From the NCBI GenBank assembly GCA_028684435.1, contig JAQUFX010000011.1, positions 1 through 24,102 on the forward strand: a stretch of DNA of 24,102 bases. Reading direction: 5' to 3'. The notes beneath the pieces were generated by a model, which was not told the DNA's origin, searched no databases, and saw only the letters and a program-made list of their open reading frames with translations. Positions 8,278 to 16,172 of this stretch are shown in pieces (the stretch's first letter is position 1; each line of letters starts with the position of its first letter). The position numbers and the translations under genes are program-made. This stretch comes from Bacilli bacterium. GTDB lineage: Bacteria; Bacillota_I; Bacilli_A; RF39; UBA660.

Positions 8278-8318
8278 AATAAATAAACTTATTACGTAAT
8301 ATAATAAGTTTATTTATT
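8278..8318 (-). terminator. Terminator-like hairpin at the end of truB
   Basis: A perfect 17-bp inverted repeat (8278-8294 with 8302-8318) with a 7-nt loop, almost entirely A-T. The truB stop codon (8310-8312) lies within the stem. The tail after the stem is only moderately T-rich, so termination strength is uncertain. Confidence 0.6.
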
Positions 8319-9161
8319 TATATAAAACATTATAGATGGTTTTATATGACTATTATCATATTTTTCATATAATGCTATTTCCTGATTATGTACAGTAAAT
8401 AATAAATAATCTTTAATAGATTTTTCTAAAACTTGTCCATTTTTAACTTTAAATAACATCTTAGGATCTATTTCTTCTTTAGGATAATCTTTCAAAAGAT
8501 TTAATATAGAATAAAAACGATATTTATTATTCACAACATTATCTATTGTATTAGAATCTTTAATATTAAAATGTCCTGAAGCAGTTCTTTCTAAATCAGT
8601 TAATGTAGCATGAGTACCAAGAGAATCTCCAATATCTCTTATTAAACTTCTTATATAAGTTCCTTTAGATACTTTGGTTTTAATTGTAATAATATTTTTT
8701 TTAATAGATAATAGTTTTATATCATATATATTAATTTCTCTTTTAGGTAACTTAATTTCTTCATTTAATCTTGCGTACTCATATAATTTTTTACCTTTAA
8801 CTTTTACTGCTGAATATGCTGGCACTTCTTGATAATAAGTCCCTTTAAAACTATTAATGACTTTTATAATATCTTTTTTATTATAAATAAAATTTTCTTC
8901 TTTTAAAATACTACCAGTAATATCTAATGTATCAGTAAGTAAACCTAATTTAAATGATGCGATATATTCTTTATCTTGATTAGTTAAAATATTAGCTAAC
9001 TTAGTAGCTCTACCTATTAAACATACTAATACACCAGTTGCAAGTGGATCTAGCGTTCCAGTATGGCCTATTTGCTTAGTATTTAATATTTTATTTAATT
9101 TATTAATAACATCTCTGCTCGTATATCCTTTAGATTTATTTATTATAATAGCACCATTCAT
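8310..9161 (-). CDS. truB: tRNA pseudouridine-55 synthase
   Basis: A 283-residue enzyme that makes pseudouridine 55 in the T-loop of tRNAs. The catalytic motif GHTGTLDPLATGVL is at residues 32-45 with Asp38 as nucleophile. The MNGAIIINKSKGYTS start and the KVSKGTYIRSLIRDIG motif (about 165-178) are diagnostic. It is the last gene of the rimP-nusA cluster, 4 nt after rbfA, the order known in Bacillus. The ATG at 9161 follows an AAGGTGAT-type ribosome binding site that overlaps the end of rbfA. Confidence 0.96.
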   Translation of the reverse strand: MNGAIIINKSKGYTSRDVINKLNKILNTKQIGHTGTLDPLATGVLVCLIGRATKLANILTNQDKEYIASFKLGLLTDTLDITGSILKEENFIYNKKDIIKVINSFKGTYYQEVPAYSAVKVKGKKLYEYARLNEEIKLPKREINIYDIKLLSIKKNIITIKTKVSKGTYIRSLIRDIGDSLGTHATLTDLERTASGHFNIKDSNTIDNVVNNKYRFYSILNLLKDYPKEEIDPKMLFKVKNGQVLEKSIKDYLLFTVHNQEIALYEKYDNSHIKPSIMFYINK

Positions 9162-9165
9162 ATAA

Positions 9166-9507
9166 TCACCTTGAATTAATATCTTCTATTATTTTTTCTA
9201 TATTAGCACCATACTCTATTGATTCATCATATATAAATTTCAATTCAGGGGTATGTCTTATATCTATACTTTCAGCTAACTTAGTTCTTAAAAAAGAAGC
9301 GGCTTTTTCTAATTCATTTTGAACTTCTTCATGACTATAATTACCTAAAAAAGTATAATAAATTTTTGCTAAACCTAAATCAGGAGTTAAATCAGAGGCT
9401 GTTATCGTAACACTTTTTATTTTTTCATCTTTAACTTCAGTAAATATAATGTTTGATAATTCTCTTACTATTTGGGAAGCTATTCTTTCAATTTTAATCT
9501 TGCTCAT
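9166..9507 (-). CDS. rbfA: 30S ribosome-binding factor A
   Basis: A 113-residue KH-like protein that binds late 30S precursors and aids 16S rRNA 5'-end maturation. Family marks are IERIASQIVRELSNII (6-21), VTITASDLTPDLGLAKIYYTFLG (about 33-55) and LRTKLAESIDIRHTPELKFIYDESIEYGANIEKI (about 73-106). Its ATG overlaps the infB stop (ATGA, 9504-9507), which implies translational coupling. Confidence 0.96.
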   Translation of the reverse strand: MSKIKIERIASQIVRELSNIIFTEVKDEKIKSVTITASDLTPDLGLAKIYYTFLGNYSHEEVQNELEKAASFLRTKLAESIDIRHTPELKFIYDESIEYGANIEKIIEDINSR

Positions 9508-11615
9508 CTTTTTACCTCAACTTCTTGATAAGCTTCGAAAACATCTTTTTCTTTTATATCATTATATCCTTCAATAGTAATTCCACATTCAAATCCATTT
9601 TTTACTTCTTTAACAGTATCTTTTTCTCTTTGAATTGATGATATTTTTCCATCATAAATAATTACTCCATCGCGGATAATTCTTGCTTTAGAATGATTCT
9701 TAATAAAACCGCTTGTTATAAACACACCTGCTATAGTTCCTACTTTACTAAATTTAAATAATTTACGTACTTCAGCTGTGCCGGTAATTTGTTCTTCAAA
9801 TTCTGGATCTAGCAATCCTTTCATTGCAAGTTCCATTTCTTCAATTAGTTTATATATTATTTGATATAATCTTATTTCAACATTATATTCTTTGGCAACT
9901 TCTTTAGTAATTGCTGATGGTGATACATTAAATCCTAATATTATGGCATTAGAAGCATTAGCTAGTACTACATCACTTTCAGTAATAGTTCCAATTCCTG
10001 TTCGTATTACTTTTATCTTCACACCTTCAATATCAATTTTTTCTAAAGAATTTTTAACTGCTTCTTCCGAACCTCTGACATCACATTTTAATACAACATT
10101 TATTTCTTTTATACCAGATTGTATTTTAGCAAATAAATCTTCAAAAGATACCACTTCTTTATCATGTTTTCGAGATTTTATATCAATTAATCTTTTTTCT
10201 CCAACAGCTCTTGCTTTTTTTTCAGTTTCAAAAGCCATAAATTTATCTCCAGCTGAAGGATTATCTGAAAGACCAGTTATTTCTACTGGCATGCTAGGTC
10301 CAGCTGATACAATATCTTTTCCTTGATTGTTTTTTAAAGTACGAACTTTACCATAAGATGTTCCAACTACTATTGGATCTCCCAATCTTAAGGTACCATT
10401 TTGAATAAGGATAGTAGCCACCCCACCAATATTTTTATCAACCCGTGATTCTATTACAGTTCCTAATGCATAACGATTAGGATTAACTTTCAATTCATTA
10501 ACTTCTGCTATAGCTAAAACTGTTTCTAGTAACTTATCTATTCCTTCACCAGTTATTGCACTTACATTAACAAATGGAATATTTCCTCCCCAAGCTTCTG
10601 GGGTAATATTTAAAGCAGCCATTTCTTCCATAATTTTATTTGGATTAGCATTTGATTTGTCTATTTTATTGACAGCTACTATAATAGGAACATTAGCCGA
10701 TAATGCATGATCAATAGCTTCTTTAGTTTGTGGCATTACGCCATCATCTGCAGCAACTATTAAAATAACTATATCAGTAACACTTGCTCCTCTTGCTCTC
10801 ATTTCAGTAAAGGCTGCATGTCCTGGAGTGTCAATAAAAGTAATCTTTTTATTGTTATAGGTTGTTTGATAAGCTCCAATAGCTTGAGTTATTCCTCCAG
10901 CTTCATTTTCAGCTACACTAGAATTTCTTATATAATCAAGTAAAGTAGTTTTGCCATGATCAACATGTCCCATTACAGTTACTACTGGAGGTCTATTTAT
11001 TAAATCTTCTTCTTTATCAATAATTTCATATTCTTCAAAATTATATATATCTTGAGTTTCTTCTTTTTTTAATACTTTTTTATAATCTAAAGCAATAATT
11101 TCAGCATTTTCAAAGTCAATTACTTGATTTAGATTAAGCATTAATCCTGCCGATATTAATTTCTTTATTATATCAGTTGAGCTTATATTTAAAACATTAG
11201 CAAAATCATTAACAGTCATAACTTCTTTGTATAAAACTATATTATCATTAGGTTCCTCATTAGTCATTAGTTTAGTTTTACTTTTATACATGGCTTTCTT
11301 TTTATTATAATATTCTTTATTATTTGTTTCATTAGATAATTTCTTTTTTAATTTTTGTTTTTTATCTTGATTTTCTTCCTTAATAAAATTTGATTCACTA
11401 ATTATTTCCTCAACAGTATCATCTAATATTTCATGATCTTCATGATTTATATCACTATCACTACTAATTAAATTCATCGAATTATCTAACATAATAATTG
11501 CATCATCATCTAATACTTCTGTTGCTGAAGTTATTTTAATTCCTAATTCTTTACATTGATCTAGTACTTCTTGAATAGTATAACCTAATTCGGTTGCATA
11601 ATCTTTTACTCTCAT
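9504..11615 (-). CDS. infB: Translation initiation factor IF-2
   Basis: A 703-residue GTPase that places initiator tRNA on the 30S subunit and drives subunit joining. An IF2-N domain is at about 1-50 (MRVKDYATELGYTIQEVLDQCKELG), a charged low-complexity linker at about 52-125, and a second IF2-N domain at about 133-182. The GTPase motifs are GHVDHGKT (216-223), DTPGH (262-266) and NKID (316-319). Domain IV binds fMet-tRNA near the C-terminus. The protein is near the short end for IF-2, as in B. subtilis. The ATG at 11615 follows GGTGGTG. No ylxQ (L7Ae-like) gene lies between ylxR and infB. Confidence 0.98.
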   Translation of the reverse strand: MRVKDYATELGYTIQEVLDQCKELGIKITSATEVLDDDAIIMLDNSMNLISSDSDINHEDHEILDDTVEEIISESNFIKEENQDKKQKLKKKLSNETNNKEYYNKKKAMYKSKTKLMTNEEPNDNIVLYKEVMTVNDFANVLNISSTDIIKKLISAGLMLNLNQVIDFENAEIIALDYKKVLKKEETQDIYNFEEYEIIDKEEDLINRPPVVTVMGHVDHGKTTLLDYIRNSSVAENEAGGITQAIGAYQTTYNNKKITFIDTPGHAAFTEMRARGASVTDIVILIVAADDGVMPQTKEAIDHALSANVPIIVAVNKIDKSNANPNKIMEEMAALNITPEAWGGNIPFVNVSAITGEGIDKLLETVLAIAEVNELKVNPNRYALGTVIESRVDKNIGGVATILIQNGTLRLGDPIVVGTSYGKVRTLKNNQGKDIVSAGPSMPVEITGLSDNPSAGDKFMAFETEKKARAVGEKRLIDIKSRKHDKEVVSFEDLFAKIQSGIKEINVVLKCDVRGSEEAVKNSLEKIDIEGVKIKVIRTGIGTITESDVVLANASNAIILGFNVSPSAITKEVAKEYNVEIRLYQIIYKLIEEMELAMKGLLDPEFEEQITGTAEVRKLFKFSKVGTIAGVFITSGFIKNHSKARIIRDGVIIYDGKISSIQREKDTVKEVKNGFECGITIEGYNDIKEKDVFEAYQEVEVKR

Positions 11616-11633
11616 TTATGAGCACCACCTTTT

Positions 11634-11885
11634 CTATTTTAGTATACTTAATAGATTTATATATATTTCTTCATTAATATTAGTTTCTAATATTTTATCT
11701 AATATTTTTGTTTTTTGAGCTTTATTTATTACTTCAATATCTTTTTTTAAATAACAACCTTTACCATTTTGTTTACCATTAGCATCAACAAATACTTCAT
11801 TATTATATTTAACTATTCTAATTAAATCTTTTTTAGGAAGTTTTTCTTTAGTAACAACACACATTCTTAATGGTATTTTTTTCAT
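11634..11885 (-). CDS. ylxR: YlxR family RNA-binding protein (RNase P modulator type)
   Basis: An 83-residue basic protein with the family's conserved RMCVVTKEKLPKKDLIRIV (about 7-25) and the surface patch GKQNGKGCYL (about 37-46, usually GRGAYL). Bacillus YlxR is reported as a modulator of RNase P. The gene overlaps nusA by 4 nt (ATGA, 11882-11885), so translation is coupled. Position between nusA and infB is the standard one. Confidence 0.9.
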   Translation of the reverse strand: MKKIPLRMCVVTKEKLPKKDLIRIVKYNNEVFVDANGKQNGKGCYLKKDIEVINKAQKTKILDKILETNINEEIYINLLSILK

Positions 11886-13003
11886 TTATCTTCATTTCCT
11901 TCAGCTGTTATTTGATCAAGAGTTTTAACAGTAATATGAAATTTTGTTAATCTACTAGCTAGTTTTATATTAATTCCTTTTTTACCGATAGCTAAAGATA
12001 AATTTTCTACATTTACTATCGCAAGAGCTTTTCTTTCTTTAGCATTTTCTATTATGTTAACAATTACTTCTTTAGCTGGACTTAAAGCATTAGCAATATA
12101 CTCACTAGGATCCTCACTATATAAAATTAAATCTATTTTTTCACCATTTAATTCTTTTAAAATACTACCAATTCTTGAACCACGCTCTCCAATACAAGTA
12201 CCAATAGGATCTATTCTTTCGTTATTAGAATACACAGATACTTTACTTCTTATACCTGGTTCTCTAGCCACACCATATAAAATAATGGTTCCATCAGCAA
12301 GTTCAGGTATTTCATTTTCAAAAAGTCTTTTTACAAATCCATGATGTTTTCTCGAACATAATATAAGTGGTCCTTTAGGAGTTGCTTCAATTTTTTGTAA
12401 ATAAACTTTTATACTAGTGCCCATTTTCACAACTTCACCAGGTATCATTTCACTTTTCGGTAATATTCCTCTTGTTCTACCTAAATCAACATAATAATTA
12501 TTATTATCTTCCATAGCTAATAATCCGACCATTAATTCATCTTGTTTATTTGAAAATTCATCAATAATACTATTTCTTTCAGCTTCTCTAATCTTTTGAG
12601 TTAAGACTTGTTTAGCAGTAGATGCTGCTACTCGACCAAAATCTTTAGGAGTTACTTCTTCTTCAATTGTTTCCCCAACCTTAATATCTGGAATAATTTT
12701 TTGCGCATCTTCAAGTAATATTTGTGCATCTTCATTTATTTCTGGTTCATCATAAGAAATATTTCCTTCTTCATCTATTATTTCATCTCCTTCAATATAT
12801 TCATCTACTACAACTAAATATGAATAAACTTTTATATCTCCAGTTTCACGGTCAATATTAACTTTTACATTAGTTTTCGAACCGAAATTTTTCTTATAAG
12901 ATGTAATAAGTGCTTGCTCCATAGCTTCAAAAACTATATTTTCATTAATTCCTTTTTCATCAGTAATTAATTTTACTGCTTTAGTAAATTCTTTGCCATT
13001 CAT
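11882..13003 (-). CDS. nusA: Transcription termination/antitermination protein NusA
   Basis: A 373-residue RNA-polymerase-binding factor that controls pausing, termination and antitermination. An N-terminal polymerase-binding domain (about 1-130), an S1 domain (about 135-200, NNYYVDLGRTRGILPKSEMIPGE), and two KH domains (IGTCIGERGSRIGSILKEL and LAIGKKGINIKLASRLT, about 265-365) are visible. There is no acidic C-terminal extension, as expected for Gram-positive NusA. It starts 2 nt after the rimP stop (TAATCATG) and overlaps ylxR by 4 nt. Confidence 0.97.
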   Translation of the reverse strand: MNGKEFTKAVKLITDEKGINENIVFEAMEQALITSYKKNFGSKTNVKVNIDRETGDIKVYSYLVVVDEYIEGDEIIDEEGNISYDEPEINEDAQILLEDAQKIIPDIKVGETIEEEVTPKDFGRVAASTAKQVLTQKIREAERNSIIDEFSNKQDELMVGLLAMEDNNNYYVDLGRTRGILPKSEMIPGEVVKMGTSIKVYLQKIEATPKGPLILCSRKHHGFVKRLFENEIPELADGTIILYGVAREPGIRSKVSVYSNNERIDPIGTCIGERGSRIGSILKELNGEKIDLILYSEDPSEYIANALSPAKEVIVNIIENAKERKALAIVNVENLSLAIGKKGINIKLASRLTKFHITVKTLDQITAEGNEDK

Positions 13004-13005
13004 GA

Positions 13006-13257
13006 TTAACCTCTTTCTTTACTTGAAATATCTAAAATATATTCCTCTTTAATTAAATCATACTTATCTATTATTGGATTTATTGTTTTTGTTGCTTCTA
13101 CTATTGCGTCTAAATCAATCCCATTAACTTTATCTAAAGTGATTTTTAAAAAATTATAATTATTCTCCGTAATATACTCAACATTATGGACTATTATTCC
13201 TAATGCTTCCATCGGTTTTTTTATAAGTTCAGCTATTTGTTTGGTTATTTCTTTCAT
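13006..13257 (-). CDS. rimP: Ribosome maturation factor RimP, N-terminal domain only
   Basis: An 83-residue protein in the position normally held by RimP (30S maturation factor, about 150 residues). Residues 1-80 match the RimP N-terminal alpha/beta domain: LIKKPMEALGIIVHNVEYI, FLKITLDK, DLDAIVEATKTINPIID and YILDISSKERG, the last corresponding to the YxLEVSSPGxxRPL end of that domain. The C-terminal SH3-like domain is absent. The stop is followed 2 nt later by nusA, so no frameshifted remainder exists. The ATG follows TTTAGGAGG. First gene of the cluster. Function of so short a form is inferred. Confidence 0.8.
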   Translation of the reverse strand: MKEITKQIAELIKKPMEALGIIVHNVEYITENNYNFLKITLDKVNGIDLDAIVEATKTINPIIDKYDLIKEEYILDISSKERG

Positions 13258-13280
13258 AATTCCTCCTAAATCAATAATAA

Positions 13281-13302
13281 AAGTGGGATTTTTGGCCCAC
13301 TT
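13281..13302 (-). terminator. Hairpin in the rimP operon leader, possible attenuator
   Basis: AAGTGGG (13296-13302) pairs with CCCACTT (13281-13287) around an 8-nt loop and is followed on the minus strand by TTATTATT. It lies in the 5' leader, between the promoter and the rimP ribosome binding site, so it would act as an attenuator and not as the terminator of an upstream gene. Similar hairpins are common in Firmicute rimP leaders to my knowledge; the regulator is unknown. Confidence 0.6.
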
Positions 13303-13316
13303 AAATCTGCAATCAT

Positions 13317-13345
13317 ATTATAACAAAGGTTTTTTTAAATGTAAA
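13317..13345 (-). promoter_or_regulatory. Promoter of the rimP-nusA-ylxR-infB-rbfA-truB operon
   Basis: TTTACA (13340-13345), 17-bp spacer, consensus TATAAT (13317-13322). Expected start near 13310, giving a leader of about 50 nt that holds the GC-stemmed hairpin. Confidence 0.85.
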
Positions 13346-13365
13346 GTTTAATTCTTTAATTCTAT

Positions 13366-13794
13366 TTATAATTCTCCTAATATAATAGTGGGATCTTCAT
13401 ATTCTTCTTTACTCATATCAGAATATTGTTTAATAAAATTTTCAATAATTTGAATATATGATTTATCTTCAGTGATATATTCAATTTCTGGTACTAATTT
13501 TTTTAATTTAATAGGTATTTCATTTGTAAGTGAAAGATATTTTATTGGTTTATTAATTTTAGAAAGTAGTTTAAGTTCATATATTAAACCTAAATTTGGA
13601 TTGCTTACTTCAACAATAATTATATCTGCTTCTGTCATTAATTCTTTAATATATTTAGTTTGGTATTCCTTAGTATAAGGTAACATTAATTCGTGATTAA
13701 TACATACTGGGCTTGTAATTACAAAGCGATATATTAGATTTTTATAATCTAATTTTGAAGAATGAGCAAAATAAACTTTTAATCTTCTTTTCAA
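13366..13794 (-). CDS. Nucleoside 2-deoxyribosyltransferase-like protein
   Basis: With the start chosen here the protein has 142 residues. It has the nucleoside-deoxyribosyltransferase fold signature: first strand KVYFAHSS, then ADIIIVEVSNPNLGLIYELKLL, where the Glu of YEL sits where the family's catalytic Glu is found. Known members swap bases between deoxynucleosides; many relatives have other or unknown jobs. The first in-frame start candidate is GTG at 13803, but that GTG is part of the Shine-Dalgarno AAAGGGTGAT; TTG at 13794, 4 nt after it, is the likelier start. Single gene, divergent from tmcAL. Substrate unknown. Confidence 0.6.
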   Translation of the reverse strand: MKRRLKVYFAHSSKLDYKNLIYRFVITSPVCINHELMLPYTKEYQTKYIKELMTEADIIIVEVSNPNLGLIYELKLLSKINKPIKYLSLTNEIPIKLKKLVPEIEYITEDKSYIQIIENFIKQYSDMSKEEYEDPTIILGEL

Positions 13795-13818
13795 TATAAT
13801 CACCCTTTATATTAATAT

Positions 13819-13827
13819 ATTATACCA
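13819..13827 (-). promoter_or_regulatory. Extended -10 promoter for the deoxyribosyltransferase-like gene
   Basis: Minus strand TGGTATAAT (hexamer 13819-13824), 24 nt before the TTG start. No clear -35. It faces the tmcAL promoter in the same short divergent intergenic region. Confidence 0.55.
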
Positions 13828-13842
13828 TGGGCTATATTTATT

Positions 13843-13851
13843 TGCTATAAT
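13843..13851 (+). promoter_or_regulatory. Extended -10 promoter for tmcAL
   Basis: TGCTATAAT (hexamer 13846-13851), ending 17 nt before the ATG, with AGGTGAT at 13859-13865 between them. No clear -35. The predicted leader is only about 11 nt. Confidence 0.6.
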
Positions 13852-13868
13852 TAAATATAGGTGATTTT

Positions 13869-14981
13869 ATGGACATAATTGGTATAATATGTGAATATAA
13901 TCCTTTTCATAATGGTCATGCTTACCATATAAAGAAGATTAAAGAAATATATCCTAATTCATTAATTATTTTAGTATTAAATGGTTATTTCTTGCAACGG
14001 GGAGAAGTAAGCATTTTAACAAAAGAAGATAAGACTAGAATAGCTTTAGATAATAATATAGATTTAATAGTTGAACATCCTTTTAGGTATTCATCTAATT
14101 CAGCTGATATTTTTGCCGAAAGCGCTATAAAAATATTAAATTATTTAGGATGTCAGAAAATAATATTTGGAAGTGAAAGTAATGATATTAATTTAATTAC
14201 TAAAATTGCTAATATTCAATTAAAAAATGATTTTAAAGTTAAAATAAAAGAAAATTTAAAAACCGGAATTAATTACCCTACCGCTTTAAATAAATCCATT
14301 GGAATTAAAATAAGTAATCCTAATGATTTATTAGCTATTTCTTATGTCAAAGCTATAATTAAAAATAAATTTAATATAACTCCTTTTACAATTAAAAGAA
14401 CTAATAATTATCATGATACATCAAGTATGAATAAAATAATTAGTGCTAGCAATATTAGAAATAAAATAAAAAATAATATAAAAGTTGCTAAATACACTAA
14501 ATATAATTTTTATTTTAAAAATATAGATGAAACACTTTTATTTAATTTAATAAAATATAAAATAATAACCGAACCTAATTTAAATGAATATTTAACAGTT
14601 GATGAAGGAATTGAATATAGATTAAAAAAAGTTATTAATAATGCTAATAATCTTGAAGATCTAATCAAATTAATTAAAACTAAAAGATATACTTATAATC
14701 GCATTAGAAGAATGCTTTTTCATATATTAATTGGTTTAAAAAAAGAAAATAATAGCATTATTAACCTAGAATATATCAAATTACTAGGTTTTAACGAAAA
14801 AGGACTTAAATACATTAATAAAATAAAAAAAACAATCGATATTCCTTTAAGCAGAAAGATATCTAAAGATTATATTACTCAACAATATGAATTAAAAGCA
14901 TCATTAATTTATGACTTACTAACTAATCAAAAAACATATACTTATGAAATATCAAATAAACCTATTATAAAAAAAATATAG
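13869..14981 (+). CDS. tmcAL: tRNA(Met) cytidine acetate ligase
   Basis: A 370-residue nucleotidyltransferase-like enzyme (YlbM family) that makes N4-acetylcytidine at the wobble base of elongator tRNA-Met from acetate and ATP. The start MDIIGIICEYNPFHNGHAYH carries the HNGH nucleotide-binding motif (His14, His17). Further marks are NGYFLQRGEVSIL (about 38-50), HPFRYSSNSADIFAESAIKIL (about 76-96), FGSESND (about 102-108) and ISASNIRNKI (about 196-205). It is slightly shorter than the usual 390-420. The gene converges on khpA; the stop TAG lies in the shared terminator. Confidence 0.93.
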   Translation: MDIIGIICEYNPFHNGHAYHIKKIKEIYPNSLIILVLNGYFLQRGEVSILTKEDKTRIALDNNIDLIVEHPFRYSSNSADIFAESAIKILNYLGCQKIIFGSESNDINLITKIANIQLKNDFKVKIKENLKTGINYPTALNKSIGIKISNPNDLLAISYVKAIIKNKFNITPFTIKRTNNYHDTSSMNKIISASNIRNKIKNNIKVAKYTKYNFYFKNIDETLLFNLIKYKIITEPNLNEYLTVDEGIEYRLKKVINNANNLEDLIKLIKTKRYTYNRIRRMLFHILIGLKKENNSIINLEYIKLLGFNEKGLKYINKIKKTIDIPLSRKISKDYITQQYELKASLIYDLLTNQKTYTYEISNKPIIKKI

Positions 14982-15004
14982 ATTCTTAAAAAGAGTCTAT
15001 ATTT
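14974..15004. terminator. Bidirectional terminator shared by tmcAL and khpA
   Basis: A 14-bp stem with one G-T pair (14974-14987 with 14991-15004) and a 3-nt loop. The plus strand continues ATTTTTA and the minus strand into a run of Ts. Both stop codons, tmcAL TAG (14979-14981) and khpA TAA (14986-14988), lie within the hairpin; only 4 nt separate the two genes. Confidence 0.85.
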
Positions 15005-15237
15005 ATTTTTACACGATTTAGTTTATGAAGAAAAGCATATGCTTGAACCATGGTTCTTATAGCATTAGCCATTTTACCACTTCGACCAATAATTGCTCCC
15101 ATATCTGATTCATGAACAATAATTTCTAATAAAATTGTTTCATCATCGCCACCAAATTCTTGGACGCTGACCATATCAGGTTGTTTAACTAAATTTTTAA
15201 CTAGATTTTCAGTAAAAGTAATTAATTCTTTATGCAT
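14986..15237 (-). CDS. khpA: KH-domain RNA-binding protein KhpA
   Basis: An 83-residue single KH domain with the GxxG loop as GRSG in DMGAIIGRSGKMANAIRTMVQA (about 45-66). KhpA, with KhpB/Jag, is an RNA chaperone-like factor that influences cell size and division in Firmicutes. It lies 3 nt after rpsP, as is usual, but the rimM-trmD-rplS genes that commonly follow are absent and a terminator stands instead. The ribosome binding site is weak (GAAGAG overlapping the rpsP stop), so translation may depend on rpsP. Confidence 0.92.
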   Translation of the reverse strand: MHKELITFTENLVKNLVKQPDMVSVQEFGGDDETILLEIIVHESDMGAIIGRSGKMANAIRTMVQAYAFLHKLNRVKINIDSF

Positions 15238-15240
15238 AAT

Positions 15241-15552
15241 TTACTCTTCGCTTTTCTTAGTGCTTTTGTTAACAACTTTTTTCGGTTTTTGTTTAGCACC
15301 TTTAAATTTCGCCCAAATACCATTATTAGATAAAATACTTTTTACTGTTGTAGTAGGTTCAGCTCCATTATTTAACCATTTAAGTGTTTTTTCTTCATCA
15401 AGATTTACTTTATTATTATCTAAAAGTGGATTATAAGTTCCTACGATTTCGATAAAACTTCCATCTCTAGAACTTTTAGAATCAGCAGCTACAATTCTAT
15501 AAAAAGGTTTTTGTTTTGCTCCCATTCTCTTTAATCTTAATTTTACAGCCAT
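15241..15552 (-). CDS. rpsP: 30S ribosomal protein S16
   Basis: The 103-residue form beginning MAVKLRLKRMGAKQKPFYRIVAADS is S16, an early 16S rRNA binder. The open frame extends to 15606, but ATG at 15552 is chosen because AAAGGAGG lies just before it and the extra 18 residues fall on the promoter and the cotE terminator. The C-terminal tail is lysine-rich, as in many S16. First gene of a short rpsP-khpA operon. Confidence 0.96.
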   Translation of the reverse strand: MAVKLRLKRMGAKQKPFYRIVAADSKSSRDGSFIEIVGTYNPLLDNNKVNLDEEKTLKWLNNGAEPTTTVKSILSNNGIWAKFKGAKQKPKKVVNKSTKKSEE

Positions 15553-15577
15553 TTCTATTCCTCCTTTTTCTAAATAA

Positions 15578-15606
15578 ATAATAACAAAAAAAAGACAAGG
15601 TGTCAA
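15578..15606 (-). promoter_or_regulatory. rpsP promoter overlapping the cotE terminator
   Basis: TTGACA (15601-15606), 17-bp spacer, TATTAT (15578-15583), 25 nt before the rpsP ATG. The -35 hexamer is part of the 3' arm of the cotE terminator and the terminator's T-run lies in the spacer. Confidence 0.75.
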
Positions 15607-15624
15607 CTGTTATTGGTTGACACC
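15599..15624 (-). terminator. cotE terminator
   Basis: A perfect 9-bp GC-containing stem (GGTGTCAAC with GTTGACACC, 15599-15607 and 15616-15624), 8-nt loop, followed on the minus strand by TTGTC and eight Ts. The cotE stop (15610-15612) is in the loop. Confidence 0.88.
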
Positions 15625-16155
15625 ATTTAAATAGTCTTCGTCGATTTCATCATTGATAGCTTCTTCGATATAAGTTTCCGGTTCAGAATCATCATTGTCA
15701 TAATCATCATAATCTTCTTCGACAGCTACTTTTACCATTGCCTCTCCAACTATTTCAACACCTAGTTCCTTTTCAATATTTAGTTTTACATTACTTCCAT
15801 CTACATCTACTTTTGTTACTGATGGTGCTGATAAACTTCTTACTATTATTTCATCAGTATTATTTAAAATATTATCATTTTTTAATTTAACATTTACTAT
15901 ATCTTTATAAACAAAATTACGAACTAAAACATCTGTTTTAGTATTATTACTAAAAGAATACCAAATATTAACATCATAACTACCTTCTATATGAACTTTT
16001 CCTTGATTATTTCGTCCACTAAAATTATGGTTAATTACCCAGCATCCTAGAACAGTATCAATAGATGATTTTGTATCAATTATTAAATCCTCACTAGTAG
16101 ATTTTTTAGTTTTACCAATTACTGCTTTAGTAACTATTTCTTTATAATTTGCCAA
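15610..16155 (-). CDS. cotE: Outer spore coat morphogenetic protein CotE
   Basis: 181 residues, the size of Bacillus CotE, which forms a ring around the forespore and recruits outer-coat proteins. It aligns closely with B. subtilis CotE as I recall it: ANYKEIVTKAVIGK at the start, TVLGCWVINHNFS, EGSYDVNIWYSFSNNTKTDV, EIVGEAMVKVAVE, and the strongly acidic C-terminal tail (DYDDYDNDDSEPE...). The frame can begin at TTG 16170, but that TTG lies beside the Shine-Dalgarno AGGAGTGAT. TTG at 16155, 7 nt after AGGAG, gives MANYKEIV, matching the family start. Divergent from the HIT gene and probably made in the mother cell. Confidence 0.93.
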   Translation of the reverse strand: MANYKEIVTKAVIGKTKKSTSEDLIIDTKSSIDTVLGCWVINHNFSGRNNQGKVHIEGSYDVNIWYSFSNNTKTDVLVRNFVYKDIVNVKLKNDNILNNTDEIIVRSLSAPSVTKVDVDGSNVKLNIEKELGVEIVGEAMVKVAVEEDYDDYDNDDSEPETYIEEAINDEIDEDYLNGVNQ

Positions 16156-16172
16156 ATTATCACTCCTCAATT

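Noticed and set aside
9892..10326. 144-codon plus-strand open frame
   Set aside because: Lies entirely inside infB on the other strand, with no ribosome binding site or recognisable domain.
12054..12344. 96-codon plus-strand open frame
   Set aside because: Shadow of nusA; no independent support.
15553..15606. 18-residue N-terminal extension of S16
   Set aside because: The stretch holds the rpsP promoter and the cotE terminator; MAVKLRLKRMG after AAAGGAGG is the standard S16 start.
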